In this document: one piece after another, positions 11,548-22,398 of the stretch
Numbering within the stretch: the stretch's first letter is position 1
How the letters are laid out: the number at the start of each line of letters is the position of its first letter
Assembly: GCA_947652115.1 (NCBI GenBank)
Contig: OX393565.1
Location: 10,548,407-10,612,406 of the forward strand
Direction of reading: 5' to 3'
DNA from: Blastomussa wellsi
Taxonomy: Eukaryota > Cnidaria > Anthozoa > Scleractinia > Plerogyridae
DNA length: 64,000 bases
Made by a program: the position numbers and the translations under genes
The notes under the pieces: model-generated
What the model saw: the letters and a program-made list of their open reading frames with translations, nothing else
Told to the model about the DNA's origin: nothing
Database searches by the model: none

Positions 11548-12445
11548 TTGGTACTCATGTCATCCTCGCTTCCGGCGGTTCCGAATATTCTCTATTGCGG
11601 TGTGCGTGAAAATACCAAGGAAGCAATCGATCGATTTCTCGAATCAGAGACCTTAGAGGCTGCCGTGACAAGATTGATCAGTCCCACGGGAACCATTCAA
11701 ACGGTGGATTACAAAGCGCACATTGCCAATCAAGCTTGAATGCATCTGGCCTAGAGGGAAGGCCACAGCTATTCTCGATCCCAAGGAGGGATCTGTTAAA
11801 TTACGCAAGGATGGCTACAATGTCGTCATAAGAACGAGGGAAAAGGGTGGATACTCGTTCGTCATTCTGAGCCTGCACGAAGTAGTATATCAAGTCCTCT
11901 ATGAACATCCATCGGCCTCGCCTGTTATCGTCGGTACCAGGCGCACCACGACTACAGGACATCATCGTAGAGGGCTACTCGGTGATCCTCGCGACCCCCA
12001 AGAGGAGTTAGACGCTATAGTCTCTCATCTCAATCGACCACACAACCCATTAGACGAGTTTTCTGTCCGGAAAATATCCACCAGTCATGGACGAGAATTG
12101 GTCTGGGCCAAAGACATCATTTCCAAAATCCTCAAAAGGGCGATCCGGGGCAAGGACAATTGTTGGCACTACGTTTTGGTCAAGGGAGAGTCTGCGAGGG
12201 AGCTGCAGTTACAAGTGCTATTTCTATCTTTTGGAAGAGAGTGTTCCGGTTCTAAGAGTGGATTCAGGGCTGTGCATCATCTATCCGGAGTTTCCAAAAA
12301 AGGGGAAGAACCTACGGTAGAGGTGTGTGTCCGACCTTCGCATCTTCATTTGATCAGCTTGTTGGACCTGTCCACACTCGAGAAGACAGAAGAAGATCTC
12401 GCTAATCTCCAGGGGCAAATAGGCATTGGGTCTACAAAGAAATAA
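11548..12445 (+). pseudogene. Unrecognised virus-like-island protein, frameshifted
   Basis: A 63-codon frame (11548-11739) is followed by an overlapping 240-codon frame (11723-12445). Their compositions match and the overlap is a few codons, so they look like one gene with a frameshift near 11730. A third frame (12087-12320) is also unusually well composed, hinting at a further shift around 12220. No domain is recognised. The stop TAA lies inside an AATAAA signal at 12441-12446. Confidence 0.4.
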
Positions 12446-12456
12446 AGCGTTTTATT
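12441..12456. terminator. Back-to-back polyadenylation signals
   Basis: AATAAA at 12441-12446 on the plus strand overlaps the stop codon of the plus-strand ORF. TTTATT at 12451-12456 is AATAAA on the minus strand, 63 bases beyond the stop of the minus-strand ORF at 12519. One short segment would therefore end two convergent transcripts, as in compact DNA virus genomes. Confidence 0.6.
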
Positions 12457-12518
12457 GAAAGAAACCCTTTCTTCTTTACGCATGTCTCTTGTTCAAAGAT
12501 TATTCCATTTGTGAACGT

Positions 12519-13445
12519 TTAGTCTACGTTTCCGCCATTCTGTATTATGAAATCTTCCACAGTAAAAAACCCCGGCCCCAGTTTGAGGGCTCGATATCGA
12601 TTCTTAACCCTATCCATCCATTCGTCCGTAAGCGCTTCCACTTCGACACACATGGCTTTTTCCAGAGCATCATAATCGTTACTGTGAATGGAAGTGCATC
12701 GTTCTTCTATCTCGCGTAACTTCCCCTTATTCGCCAGATATTTTCGAGTAAGGTATCTCGTTTTGTCTCGTGTAGAGAACGTTGTGGTCTGTTCGTGTTT
12801 TGCACCCAGTGTCTTTGTGCGTCCTTCTTCCAACATGGCAAGACTCGCAGGCATGAAATCTCTGTTCCTTACTCTCGGGACTTCCAGGCGCGGTAATTTA
12901 CCCCCGTGAGCCGATTCGATCTTGCCCCTCTTATTGAAAAACAACACTGATTTACGCTCGGTCAGGTCTTTACGCATACACCTCGACACGAACTGGCGAG
13001 GAATTTCTGGCGACGAATTGCTATTGGCGGAAATTGCCTCCTCGAGCTTGGACAAGATCAACACGTGTAGCCACGCACCCGAATTTCGACCATCGATATC
13101 TTGTTCGCAGAGAAATGCGCCAGACATCGTAGTGTACTCAACGTCGACATGCGGAGGTTGAGCAGCATTTAGATCTTCCAAGAGACCTAAATTGTCTTCT
13201 TTCTCGTAAGTGCAATGCTCGATCGGGAATTCGGGTGAGGCGCATGTCTTGCGTAGACGCTCTGCAAGTACTTTGCCAATACCAAGACGAAGCATCGGTA
13301 TGGCCTGGTGAACGTATACGCTTTTCCCAGTCGTGCAAAACGGCAAGAGTTTTTGTGATGAGTTTCCATCGGGTCGGGCATGACCAAACGTATCGCAAAC
13401 ACAAAGATCGAGAATCGCGCCCACGAGCTCAGAACACTGGTCCAT
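12519..13445 (-). CDS. Unrecognised 308-residue protein of the virus-like island
   Basis: An intact frame, basic in its second half. It has a Cys-containing N-terminus and a helix-rich C-terminal third (LTEWMDR-type Arg/Lys-Glu patterns) but no domain I recognise. It lies downstream of, and on the same strand as, the P-loop ATPase frames, so it may be a C-terminal continuation of that protein after a frameshift or a separate gene. It converges with the preceding plus-strand ORF over a 73-base gap. Codon use and GC level match the rest of the island. Confidence 0.5.
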   Translation of the reverse strand: MDQCSELVGAILDLCVCDTFGHARPDGNSSQKLLPFCTTGKSVYVHQAIPMLRLGIGKVLAERLRKTCASPEFPIEHCTYEKEDNLGLLEDLNAAQPPHVDVEYTTMSGAFLCEQDIDGRNSGAWLHVLILSKLEEAISANSNSSPEIPRQFVSRCMRKDLTERKSVLFFNKRGKIESAHGGKLPRLEVPRVRNRDFMPASLAMLEEGRTKTLGAKHEQTTTFSTRDKTRYLTRKYLANKGKLREIEERCTSIHSNDYDALEKAMCVEVEALTDEWMDRVKNRYRALKLGPGFFTVEDFIIQNGGNVD

Positions 13446-13590
13446 CTTTTAGACTCGTATGTATCCTTCCTCCGAGATAACATTCCGAGAGTCTTCGGCA
13501 CCCTCCAGCATCCATCGTCGCATCAGTTTGAGACGAGCGTGATTGAAATCGCTGCTCACTTTCACCGCTCTCGAGTTGGGAGTGTAGTCG

Positions 13591-14652
13591 TCAACCACTT
13601 CCATACCATATCACGACGTCCATTGATTTGGTCCAAGTTGGCTGAAAAACCCAAAGAAAGATTGGCCAAAGATTGGCGTCGGGTCCGTATTGTCGAGAAT
13701 CGACGGAGATGCTCTTTCCGTCAAATCTTTGGTCCCGAGTGGCAAAAGGAGATAATTCATTCACGACTTGTGTGATCCTCTCCGGAATGTCTCGGGTCAA
13801 TTGTTTCACCAGGTGCATCATGTCCGAGTCGATCACGACTTCTGCAGTCATTCTGGCATCAAAGGTCACCAAGTCTGGTGACTTGCTGCCCGACTCACTA
13901 TTCCAAAGACTGCAATCCCGTCTCGCAATACGGATGTCATCGTGGCATCGAGAATGGTGAGAATGTCTTTGCAATGCAAAAGGGATCGTCATTCAATGAC
14001 TTCAAAGAGGCCGTGGTCATGGAATCAATATCCTGGACCATGCTTTGGATGCAAATGCCATCCGTCTGGCTGATACCATGCAGGACCGTTTTAGCCCCTG
14101 TAGTCTTGCCATTCCCTGGCGGTCCTTGCCAACCCACCCAAATATTCTTCATGTTGATGCCCACTCCAGAGGTCACGGCCAAGCAAAGTTCCACCGTTTG
14201 ACTTGCAGTTGAACATTACAGGCGACAGTGTAAGAAAGGAAATCGTGGAGTAAGAGCCCATCGGAGGTATCAACTGTGTCATCAAAAGGATTCTGAACTG
14301 CAAGAACGAACTTCCCAGTGCGGTCATTTTTCAGACTGTTGAAATGCAGCCTGTGAAAATTGCGACGTCCATCGACTAGAGTCGGATACAAGCCAACCAA
14401 CGATTCTAGTGTGTTGCTAGTGGGATGATTCGGGTTTCGCACGGCATCTTCCAGTAACTTGCCAGTCAACTCGGCAAACGGACCACGGTACAATTCCCCG
14501 ACCTTACTGCCCGGTTGAATCACTTCTGCAAATTTCCCCAAGACATTACGCATGTACGTAAACAATGTCTCATCATCGACAGTTCCTTGACGATACGTTG
14601 CCGCTCGACGTACATCCACCAAGTCACTCGACCGTTCCTGACCCATTATCAA
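13591..14652 (-). pseudogene. P-loop ATPase/SF3-like helicase, broken into three frames
   Basis: Overlapping minus-strand frames at 14652-14173, 14194-13937 and 13992-13591 look like one broken gene or closely packed genes. The middle frame has a textbook Walker A, GPPGNGKTT (14125-14099), after a hydrophobic strand (NIWVGWQ), and then an acidic stretch near DIDSM. This resembles viral superfamily 3 replicative helicases. The third frame has a plausible helical continuation (residues around VVIDSDMMHLVKQL). Frame changes occur near 14190 and 13960. The role would be unwinding viral DNA. The SF3 assignment rests mostly on Walker A and context. Confidence 0.5.
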
Positions 14653-14661
14653 ACTGTACGC

Positions 14662-15657
14662 TTATAGTTGAAGTTCCATTTGGTCTACTTGCTCTTTTGG
14701 AAACACCATGGTATATGATGGAGTATTGAAAGGATACTGCAAGTGACCATCCGGAAGTTGCCAGGCTAAACCGCTCGTTAGATGGAGGCGACCACCAAAC
14801 TCGGACGACACGAACGTGTTTGACCAATTATATCTTCGAACCGCATTCCTAAGACAGTCCAAGATGACCGGGTTCTCGACGCTTCCCGCCGGACTGTCTG
14901 TGACCTCTTTGACTCGCTTGATAAACGCTTTAGGCTTGCCCGTCGTTGCATACTGAATCTGCCCGTCATCGAGACCCGTGCCACGGCTGTTGATCGTGAT
15001 AAACTCTCGTATTTCTCGATAAGGATGTGACATGCGAAAAGAGCATTCAAAGAGAAACGGGGCAGAGAGTACTGTCCTTAGTCCAGTGGCAAAAACGGTC
15101 TTGTCCTTGGTGCAAAGCAAGTGAATTATTTTGCGGCACAATTGATTGTAGTAACATTGATCGTTGATTTCTTCTGTGACTTCTGTTTCTTCGACCTGAG
15201 ACACACGGTGATAGGTAAACAAACATCTCGCCAGTTCACCCAACGTTTTCGAAGAACCAAAGACCCCTGCCACGTCTGCCCTCTTTTTCCCAGAACCCGG
15301 TTCCGAGGTGGCAACTCCCTTCAAGGCATCGTAGCCCCACGCTTCAGCTCTTAGAACGTCCAGAGATAGAGGACTCACAAATAAATGCCTGGCGTCAAAA
15401 TGTCTGGCATTGATCATTAGGGCCAAGGTTATACAAGTCGGTAACATCGCGTCTAAAACCTGACGGTCAAACCCGAAATACAGGATGTGCCCTGTGACGA
15501 CTTCTTTACGCACAAGCAAGTTACCGGGCAGAGGTTGTTCCTTTGGCTCGAGAAAACACAACATTTTTGATCTGCATAGAAAAAGATGCAATTCATCATG
15601 TAAAGAAACGAGTACAGTTCCAAGATAGTCTTGTCTGTAGTATCTGTCGATATCCAA
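14662..15657 (-). CDS. Unrecognised 331-residue protein upstream of the ATPase
   Basis: Intact minus-strand frame ending nine bases before the next frame on the same strand (14652-14173). It contains several Cys and His residues and a Lys/Arg-Glu-rich middle. In viral primase-helicases the region before the P-loop is a primase domain, so this could be that part, but I see no archaeo-eukaryotic primase motif I would defend. The nine-base spacing suggests tight gene packing or a stop that splits one long protein. It faces away from the PolB-like ORF across a 122-base gap. Confidence 0.45.
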   Translation of the reverse strand: MDIDRYYRQDYLGTVLVSLHDELHLFLCRSKMLCFLEPKEQPLPGNLLVRKEVVTGHILYFGFDRQVLDAMLPTCITLALMINARHFDARHLFVSPLSLDVLRAEAWGYDALKGVATSEPGSGKKRADVAGVFGSSKTLGELARCLFTYHRVSQVEETEVTEEINDQCYYNQLCRKIIHLLCTKDKTVFATGLRTVLSAPFLFECSFRMSHPYREIREFITINSRGTGLDDGQIQYATTGKPKAFIKRVKEVTDSPAGSVENPVILDCLRNAVRRYNWSNTFVSSEFGGRLHLTSGLAWQLPDGHLQYPFNTPSYTMVFPKEQVDQMELQL

Positions 15658-15779
15658 TGAGTCTAATCAGTGTCGCGGCCATTCACTTCCAACACCAGAA
15701 ATCTGAAATCGCCATCTAGGTCTATCGGTCTTGTTAAGGGTCTTGGTGGCACGAGGTCGGTAGCATTTATCTGCACCTC

Positions 15780-16904
15780 TTGACCAAAAAGGGAGATACC
15801 TCTGGCACCACGAGACCACTTGCTGGCCATTTGGATGTCAGCGGGAAAACAAAGTTAACTGTTACGATGAATGCGTTGATTATAACACTGAACGACGATC
15901 CGGGTGGGCGGGTGTGTCGACAGTGTGGAACGCAAAATGATGGTTACGTCACAACGCTCTTGGCATATTCTGCATATACTAAGAGGGATGCAGCTCGAGG
16001 TGACACTTTATTTCTTGCTGCTCGGACCCTTAATGGCGAATTCGTGACAGTCGAGTTTCCGAGAGTCCCCTATCGGCTGTTTTCAAATCCCGATGCGGGC
16101 CCATTTGTGTCGACGCACTCTACAGTGAAAATTCGCGCATGCACTAGGAGAGTGGACTCTCTTTCTGGCCAATACAGAGACGTGGTAGAAGTGCGGTTCC
16201 GCGCACGGACATTGTACACCGATGTTTATGGAATTCTAAAGGCTGAAGGTATCTAAGTGTTTATCGACGGCGCTCACGATGCTTTGAAAGGTTTTGACGC
16301 ACTTCTCAATCTCGGTATTCCGGGGGCAACAGTCATCATAACTTTACGACCTACGGCGGGCAACCAAGTCGGTCAATCTAGATGGTGCATCAATTCACTG
16401 GCCAACGTTTGTGTGCACGACGTCTCACCTAGTCGCCCATTCGACTTGGCTGAAGTAGCTATTAGATTGGGGCCCGAAGAGAGCATTTGTGTCGGGGACT
16501 GTAATCGAGTGGCCCGGTTCGGACGGGCAGAAGCCAAGATTTTCGAAAGGCACTTGACCAAGATTCGACCTAGGGTGATTGTGGTTCGAGATAGAGAAAA
16601 GACCATGCAGCGGTTACAGGAGTACACTGGTTCTTTTTTCACAAACCTCTTTTCGGTGTCACCTCTGTGCCCACCACGACTTTCGTCGCACAATGAGCCA
16701 CTCGTCCACGGACTCAGAGTGTTGATCTTTGATGTTGCCACTCTCCCCGGACTGACATTGCAAGCACGTCCGTGCCAATGGCTCGATGCGTATCGCTCAC
16801 AAAAATGCATGGAAGACCGCTGGATGCAAGCATCGACATCGTATACCAATACCAATTGTGTCCCCACCCCTTATGAGACCCTAAAGGAAAACTTAGAAGA
16901 ATGA
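15780..16904 (+). pseudogene. Possible family-B DNA polymerase N-terminus, with an in-frame stop
   Basis: One frame runs from 15780 to 16904, interrupted only by a TAA at 16254-16256. The first half has a beta-rich pattern with VCRQCG. Near the end, GLRVLIFDVATLPGL resembles exonuclease motif I of family-B polymerases (LxxFDIExxP), with Glu replaced by Ala. The polymerase palm motifs are absent: the frame ends at 16904 and host-type sequence follows. If the assignment is right, this is a truncated polymerase. Alternative: an unrelated viral protein with a chance match. Confidence 0.35.
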
Positions 16905-17071
16905 ATGCGGATCGTCGACAACCCTACCATGCAGAAGCATCGAAGGTACCCCATTGATTGCAACTAAGACATCAAAGAAAAATGTCATCCTAGTTGATGA
17001 CAAAAATGAAGTTATAACTCACATTACAAATAGAAACAGACGCTTTAATATAAGGTACAGAAAGGCTAATA
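16905..17071. other. Junction of virus-like island and transposon
   Basis: No gene seen. Base composition drops to the AT-rich background within about 60 bases of 16904, which probably marks the island's present right limit. Confidence 0.4.
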
Positions 17072-17924
17072 CCGTATTTACCCGTGTATAAGTCGACCTT
17101 TCACGACCTAAAAATCAGTCCAAAAAATCGCCCTTGACTTAAACATGGGTCAAAAACTAAAACCCAAGCACCAGTAAAATAGTTGCGGCACAATTAGCAT
17201 AACAATTGTGTCTATAATCTTACGTAAAATATCCTACAAACAATGATACAAAACGCGAAGTCCTTCGCTTAGTGGTCTGCGTCTAAATTAGCAGTTATAG
17301 TTGAAATGCTTTAAAATTTATCTGCTTTATGAAGACCTGAGGGTTGAAGATACTCCCTGGCACAATTTCGGAATAAAGAACTGACATTTCCTGCAAAATA
17401 AAGCCGTAAATCTGCTGAGGAAAAACATCTTTCTCGCTTCGAACTCCCTGCTTGGTAACCTGGCATGATGTAAGCACGTGCAGTCATCAGTTACCAATGC
17501 TCGACCCATTTTGTAGCTTGGTTACCAAGTTTTCTAAACACGCTGTTTATCGAGCGTTCTCAAAGATTTAAGACCTTCTTTGGTGTTTTGCCTGCCTGCT
17601 AAAGCTGCTTTTTCAACTTCCACAGTTAGAAAGGTTTGTCTGCAATTAGTATGTTTGATTTTGTAAGCCTGTTTCAAACGTTATGGGCAAAATGCCCACT
17701 TGTACATGTGTTGTTAAAACGATGGCGGACATGCAAGAATATTAAAACTTCACATTGAAACTTGCTGTGATTGTTTCATATATCCATAGTACTTACCTGA
17801 ACAATAATTCTAAGAAATACGATATATTTAAGTTTTCCAATAAAATGAAGAAAAGTTAGTTTTTAGCTCCAAAGTTAGGGGGTCGACTTATACACGAGGT
17901 CGACTAACACACGGGTAAATACGG
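17072..17924. mobile_element. Non-autonomous TA-target DNA transposon, copy 1
   Basis: 853 bp bounded by CCGTATTTACCCGTGTATAA and its reverse complement, with TA at both outer edges (17070-17071, 17925-17926). The termini also carry inner repeats of the word TATAAGTCGACC. There is no transposase frame. It matches 61136-61931 in inverted orientation. Its centre matches 27722-27880. Confidence 0.85.
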
Positions 17925-17926
17925 TA

Positions 17927-18899
17927 ATCACACTGTCCCATGTAAAGTATATCTGTAAAACGATTGTAACATCCTTTGTTAACGAAACTAAGTTCATGTT
18001 GCAAAAAATTTTTACTTCATTTAAAATACTGATGTGTCATATGGGACGCTTTCTATCTGGCCTATTTTCAAATTTCCTGAGATTTTCTTTTCCAAATGGA
18101 AATAAATTCCCATTTACATTAATACGTACATTAAAAAACACTCGCGCGGTGTCAAAATAAATCACTCACGTTTTGTACGCACACTGACTTCTTTTTTGAA
18201 ACACCAGCAATTTCGGTTCAGTTTTTATTATTTGGAACATCGGAAAGGTAAAACTTGAGTACCCCCGATTGTTGTTTGATTGCTTTCCAATTTCCAGTGT
18301 CATGGTTACTACCATCTCGAGTTTGTACACTTAATGGGGAAATTTGTGGTCCATAGAAAGCGACTCATTGAGTTTCGAAAAATGAAACGTGTAACAAACA
18401 ATATATTCCATTTCCCACTTTGAGAAGCGGCTATGAGTAGGTGGACGTTGAATGTGAAAAACGTACCATTCGCTACAACACAACTGTGACTATCGTTCGA
18501 AGCAATAATAGGCAAACATAAACGTAACATAACAAGATCAGGTGCCATACAAATCTTTGAAATGATTAAATTGTCTTCTGCTCAAATGTCCGCCATAAAA
18601 GCCAACGAGGCTCACATATTAATTGTCCACTGGTAAAAAGCGCTTTAAACTATAGTTAGTCCTTGAGTTTTCCTTATATAGCCTTTTCGTGCGTTCCAGT
18701 GAAGAGTAACAGAAAGATGCAAGTAATCAGTGCTTTTTCGGCTCACAGCAGAAGGGGCCCTATAGTACCTTGGCATTTGATATCATGAAAATTACAGAGA
18801 AAAATTGCCTTGTCTTTTTCATGGCTATTCAGCGTTAAAGCACACCGAATAAACCGATATGCTGCCTCGTTTCTTTAACGATTCTAAATACAGTATGTT
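17927..18899. other. No gene seen
   Basis: AT-rich spacer between the TA-target transposon and the 3' end of the MULE transposase gene. It may include that element's left end, but I could not pair inverted repeats with the right side. Confidence 0.4.
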
Positions 18900-21479
18900 T
18901 CAAATATCTATTTGAAATTCCCATCTAAGAAGTTCCTTGTGTGATTCCTGTAGTTCTGGGAGTGTCTCGTCGGGAATGTGTATATACTGCGACGAGATGT
19001 ACGGAAACCTGGGTTTGAGACATTTCTGTAGGTTAGGATGATAAAATCTCTTCGCCTCTTTGTTTGTCGGAACTTTATTTTTCCAATCACCATCTTTTGG
19101 AAAATACCACCTTTCTTTGTGTTCCAGGACCAAATCAAAAGGGATGTGTCTTTGCCGGTGACAGAAGTCCAGGTTGCAGGTTTTGCACTTCTTTGCCTCT
19201 TCAGGAAGAATGCGGACCATGAAAAGATTGTCGTTGTGATGTAATTCTGTGTACACTCCATCACTGCGACTTGCTTGCAGTACTTCAGTTGTTGCGCTCT
19301 GTTGTTTCAACGGACGATACTTGTATTTGTTTCTGCCACCTTTTTTCCCTGCTCGCTGTTTGTCTACATTGGCTTCTGCCAAAGCAGTTTTTGAGCTTGA
19401 CCTTGATTTCTTTGCAATGTGGTTCAAGTGAATTTCAAGACAGCCTTTCACCTGAGCAACAGCAATGGAATGCTTACAAATGTTATCAAATTTGTAGCTG
19501 GGACAATTGCATGATACGAAATTGGTGTTAACTGTACACTGTACTCTACCGTTTTTGGCGTGTACTGCAGCAACTTCGAATTTGTTACTGGTGGGTTGTA
19601 AGGTTGGCTGCTCCTGGATGGCAAGTGGGTGGTTTACTAAGAGCAGTGCATTTTCCGCGACATATTTTGCCGTAATTGACTGGTATCCAATATTTTTCTC
19701 CAAAAAATTGGCTACGTCTACGGACAACTCGGTGAATTCTTTCCCTGGTGACTGTTTTGGTACATCTGGCTCACGAATACATTTTCCCTCCAATGCTTCT
19801 TCGACTGAAATTTTGTTCATGTCCTCGACGTACTTCTCCCTTTCTTCGGTTGACCAGCTACACCATGTGTCAGCCGGGACCTCAAAGCGAGACACTAACT
19901 CCGAAAGTTCATATTCTTCACTAATTCCAGCAATCGCCAAACGCAACTCATCCTGCTGCTTCTTGTGAATTTCTTCAAACACTAAGGCGGTGAATTCAAG
20001 CTTAGTCAAACCATTTTCCTTTTCATTCTTACTTGAAACAACATCCTTCTTCAAAGTGGACATCACATGGTTCATGGATTCTGATGGGTTTGTGTATGAT
20101 CGGATTGGTTTGCCATCAGGACCGTCTTTTAAACCACCCTTGCGTCGAACCTTTGCAATCATGTTTTCCTTCATCATGTCATAGTTTGATTCAAGGTAAT
20201 TCCAGAACTTGCATTCATATGTGTCGCCCTTGCCAAGTGCCTTTCTCTTCTCCCGATCTAGCTCTTCCTTGGAGGCCTGCAGTCTTCTTTTAAGGTCTTT
20301 TTTATCTTCTGCATCCAGGATCCCTTCTTCCTTTCCTCTGACTCCAAACACTTTGGCGAGAAACGCTTTCTGGTGTTTTGCGTCGCAGATACCTATCTTC
20401 CTTAGTTTCTCTTTACAATTACCCTCAAAGTGTTTGAAGCAGCGTAGGTGTTTTGCCTTAGGCATGTCCGCACTCCAAGCTTGAATCAAGGTTTCTTCAC
20501 CATCAGTCATGAAACCTCTTGCTTGATTCAGATGTTTTATGCTGGTCACACACACAGAGGAGAGAATTCGGTAATTTTCTACTGTCTTCCGATGGTGTAT
20601 CATAGTAGGGCCTAAAAAAATTGGATTCTCGCCTGTCCGCCTAGATTTTAGAAACAGATGCTTGTATACAACAGGCGTAACTTCAAAGGGTCCCATATTG
20701 AAGGTCGGATCAATGGACAGGGGATAGCTCATCTTTTCAGAAGTCGTGAAACGAGAGATATCTGAACACATCACCTCTGTTCCTAAAACCCATGTATCAG
20801 TCGGGAAATCGGAATGATGCAGGACAGGAGAATTTTCTTCATGCCTTGCATAAACTAACAGGTCGTTGACTGGATCGTTTGAACCATGTCTTGAAAACTT
20901 TATATTGCTTACTTGCTTCTTTCCCCTGGGAAGAGCACTTGGATTGGTAGCGTGTGACGGACCTCCAGTAGCTCCCATAATACTTCGATAAACCTTAGCA
21001 ATATTTCCACTATCAGAAAGGCCTTCGTGAATTTTCTCTAGGGTGCTTGAGGCCGTTGGGTGAAAGGGGCGCGATTGGCCTTCTTTTCGGTTTCCGTGGG
21101 GTTGCACTTGGACATCCACGGTATCTTCGCCTGATACAATATGGTATTGTAAGAGGCAGGCATCATTTACAATCTTCCCAGTCTTGTTTGTCAACAGGAA
21201 TATTGAACGGACAAGTGTTGGCGATGCCTTGTTTCTCCTGGAATTAATGATCAGGTGGTACTCGTTGTCGTTTTTTAAATTCTCTTTCTTTCTGGCAAGA
21301 ATTTCAGTAAGAGTCTCATTTTTGCTTACATCACAAGACACTGTCCAGACACCACATCGAAGAACGCCACTATAAACCCCATTTCGGTCTGCTTTTAAAT
21401 CCTTCCAGTTACTTAACTTGCTGGTATCGACAAGGAACGACATGTTTTGCCGAACGGCCAGGGGTTGTTTACTGCACAT
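18900..21479 (-). CDS. MULE-type transposase with SWIM zinc finger, intact
   Basis: A single 859-residue exon. Residues 253-270 (PLSIDPTFNMG) carry the first catalytic Asp (257). GFMTDGEETLIQAW (around 326) carries the second. NPSESMNHVMS, some 140 residues later, is a candidate for the Glu. A SWIM zinc finger follows in the C-terminal third (VSCNCPSYKF...ICKHSIA), the usual companion in Mutator-like transposases. After it come a Lys/Arg-rich stretch and a second Cys/His-rich segment (CKTCNLDFCHRQRH). Length suits a full MULE transposase. No stop or frameshift, so it may be recently active or domesticated. Flanking terminal repeats were not found by eye. Confidence 0.8.
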   Translation of the reverse strand: MCSKQPLAVRQNMSFLVDTSKLSNWKDLKADRNGVYSGVLRCGVWTVSCDVSKNETLTEILARKKENLKNDNEYHLIINSRRNKASPTLVRSIFLLTNKTGKIVNDACLLQYHIVSGEDTVDVQVQPHGNRKEGQSRPFHPTASSTLEKIHEGLSDSGNIAKVYRSIMGATGGPSHATNPSALPRGKKQVSNIKFSRHGSNDPVNDLLVYARHEENSPVLHHSDFPTDTWVLGTEVMCSDISRFTTSEKMSYPLSIDPTFNMGPFEVTPVVYKHLFLKSRRTGENPIFLGPTMIHHRKTVENYRILSSVCVTSIKHLNQARGFMTDGEETLIQAWSADMPKAKHLRCFKHFEGNCKEKLRKIGICDAKHQKAFLAKVFGVRGKEEGILDAEDKKDLKRRLQASKEELDREKRKALGKGDTYECKFWNYLESNYDMMKENMIAKVRRKGGLKDGPDGKPIRSYTNPSESMNHVMSTLKKDVVSSKNEKENGLTKLEFTALVFEEIHKKQQDELRLAIAGISEEYELSELVSRFEVPADTWCSWSTEEREKYVEDMNKISVEEALEGKCIREPDVPKQSPGKEFTELSVDVANFLEKNIGYQSITAKYVAENALLLVNHPLAIQEQPTLQPTSNKFEVAAVHAKNGRVQCTVNTNFVSCNCPSYKFDNICKHSIAVAQVKGCLEIHLNHIAKKSRSSSKTALAEANVDKQRAGKKGGRNKYKYRPLKQQSATTEVLQASRSDGVYTELHHNDNLFMVRILPEEAKKCKTCNLDFCHRQRHIPFDLVLEHKERWYFPKDGDWKNKVPTNKEAKRFYHPNLQKCLKPRFPYISSQYIHIPDETLPELQESHKELLRWEFQIDI

Positions 21480-22398
21480 TTCAACAAGAGGGGCTTATCT
21501 TAACAGTATGTCCACTGCTTGATTGGTAAGGTATCGTTCTTTTCTCCCAGATTCAAATATCGGTACCTCTTGTTGATTTTTGAAGTGGTTCACTTTTGGA
21601 GACGGATTTTAAAAAAATAAACGTGAAACCCAAGTGTCAACAGTCAACACAACGTAACAATTATCCTGAAATAAAATAAAATGTTAACCTTCTTGCTTAG
21701 GTGACACTTTGATACTCATATAGCATAATTTTTGTAAGTCCCAGTTTGAGTTTAAAGGAGCAATGTCATTTATTTCTTGAATTTGACATCCCTTGTTTAC
21801 AAATGGCAGGTGTCCTGTTGAAATCCCCTATCCCATTAGACCTCATAAGGCAGTAATGTCAGATAAGCATTACTAAATTCTAGTCATTTCTATTGTGAAC
21901 TAGCGTGTATCTATAAAAAGGATCTCTCGTCAACAAGGGCTCCTTGAACCGATTAACCTTTGAGGTTGTTTGAAGTAATTATAATCCAGTTATAATCAGG
22001 AACTGTAATTAGTTGATGTGAGCCCATTCCATATTTAATTCGATTATAATTCGATCGATCATAATCGAGACCTAATGTGAACACGGCTTGAGTCTTGGAA
22101 AGTGCTGGAAACTGTTGGGAGCCACCTTTAAAGGACGTTTATGGCTTGTATTGCCGTACGTGCTAGGTTTAAGGCCTTAAAAAGGGTATAAAATCTCGAT
22201 TTTTTTTAGCTTTAAAACGGGTCAGGGCTTGAGAACCTTGGCGGCACATACATAACTATTCTAAATTGTCGACAGTTTCCCTCCCCACCCCCACCGCCCC
22301 CCCCCCCCCCCGTGGGACAATCCGACTTAAGTCTTGAAGATTACTACAAATGCGATTCAGGGCATCGTTGTGTTGAATAAGTTGCATGAAGTTTACCT
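21480..22398. other. No gene seen; C-tract at 22291-22310
   Basis: AT-rich spacer upstream of the MULE gene. A region near 22010-22075 is rich in ATTATAATCGA-type words and may be MITE debris. A pyrimidine tract with 15 or so consecutive C residues lies at about 22296-22310. Confidence 0.4.

Larger units (their letters stand above)
9813..16904. mobile_element. Virus-like integrated island
   Basis: A seven-kilobase block visibly richer in G and C than its surroundings, with long ORFs, few or no introns and tight packing. Gene order: recombinase (minus), unknown (plus), unknown, P-loop ATPase and unknown (minus), possible PolB start (plus). Divergent gaps are about 120-135 bp. One convergent gap holds back-to-back AATAAA signals. 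A tyrosine recombinase plus an SF3-like ATPase plus a possible PolB suggests descent from a large DNA virus or a Polinton-like virus. No capsid gene was recognised and no terminal repeats were found, so the lineage and the limits are open. Several genes carry frameshifts, so this is a decayed copy. Confidence 0.6.
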
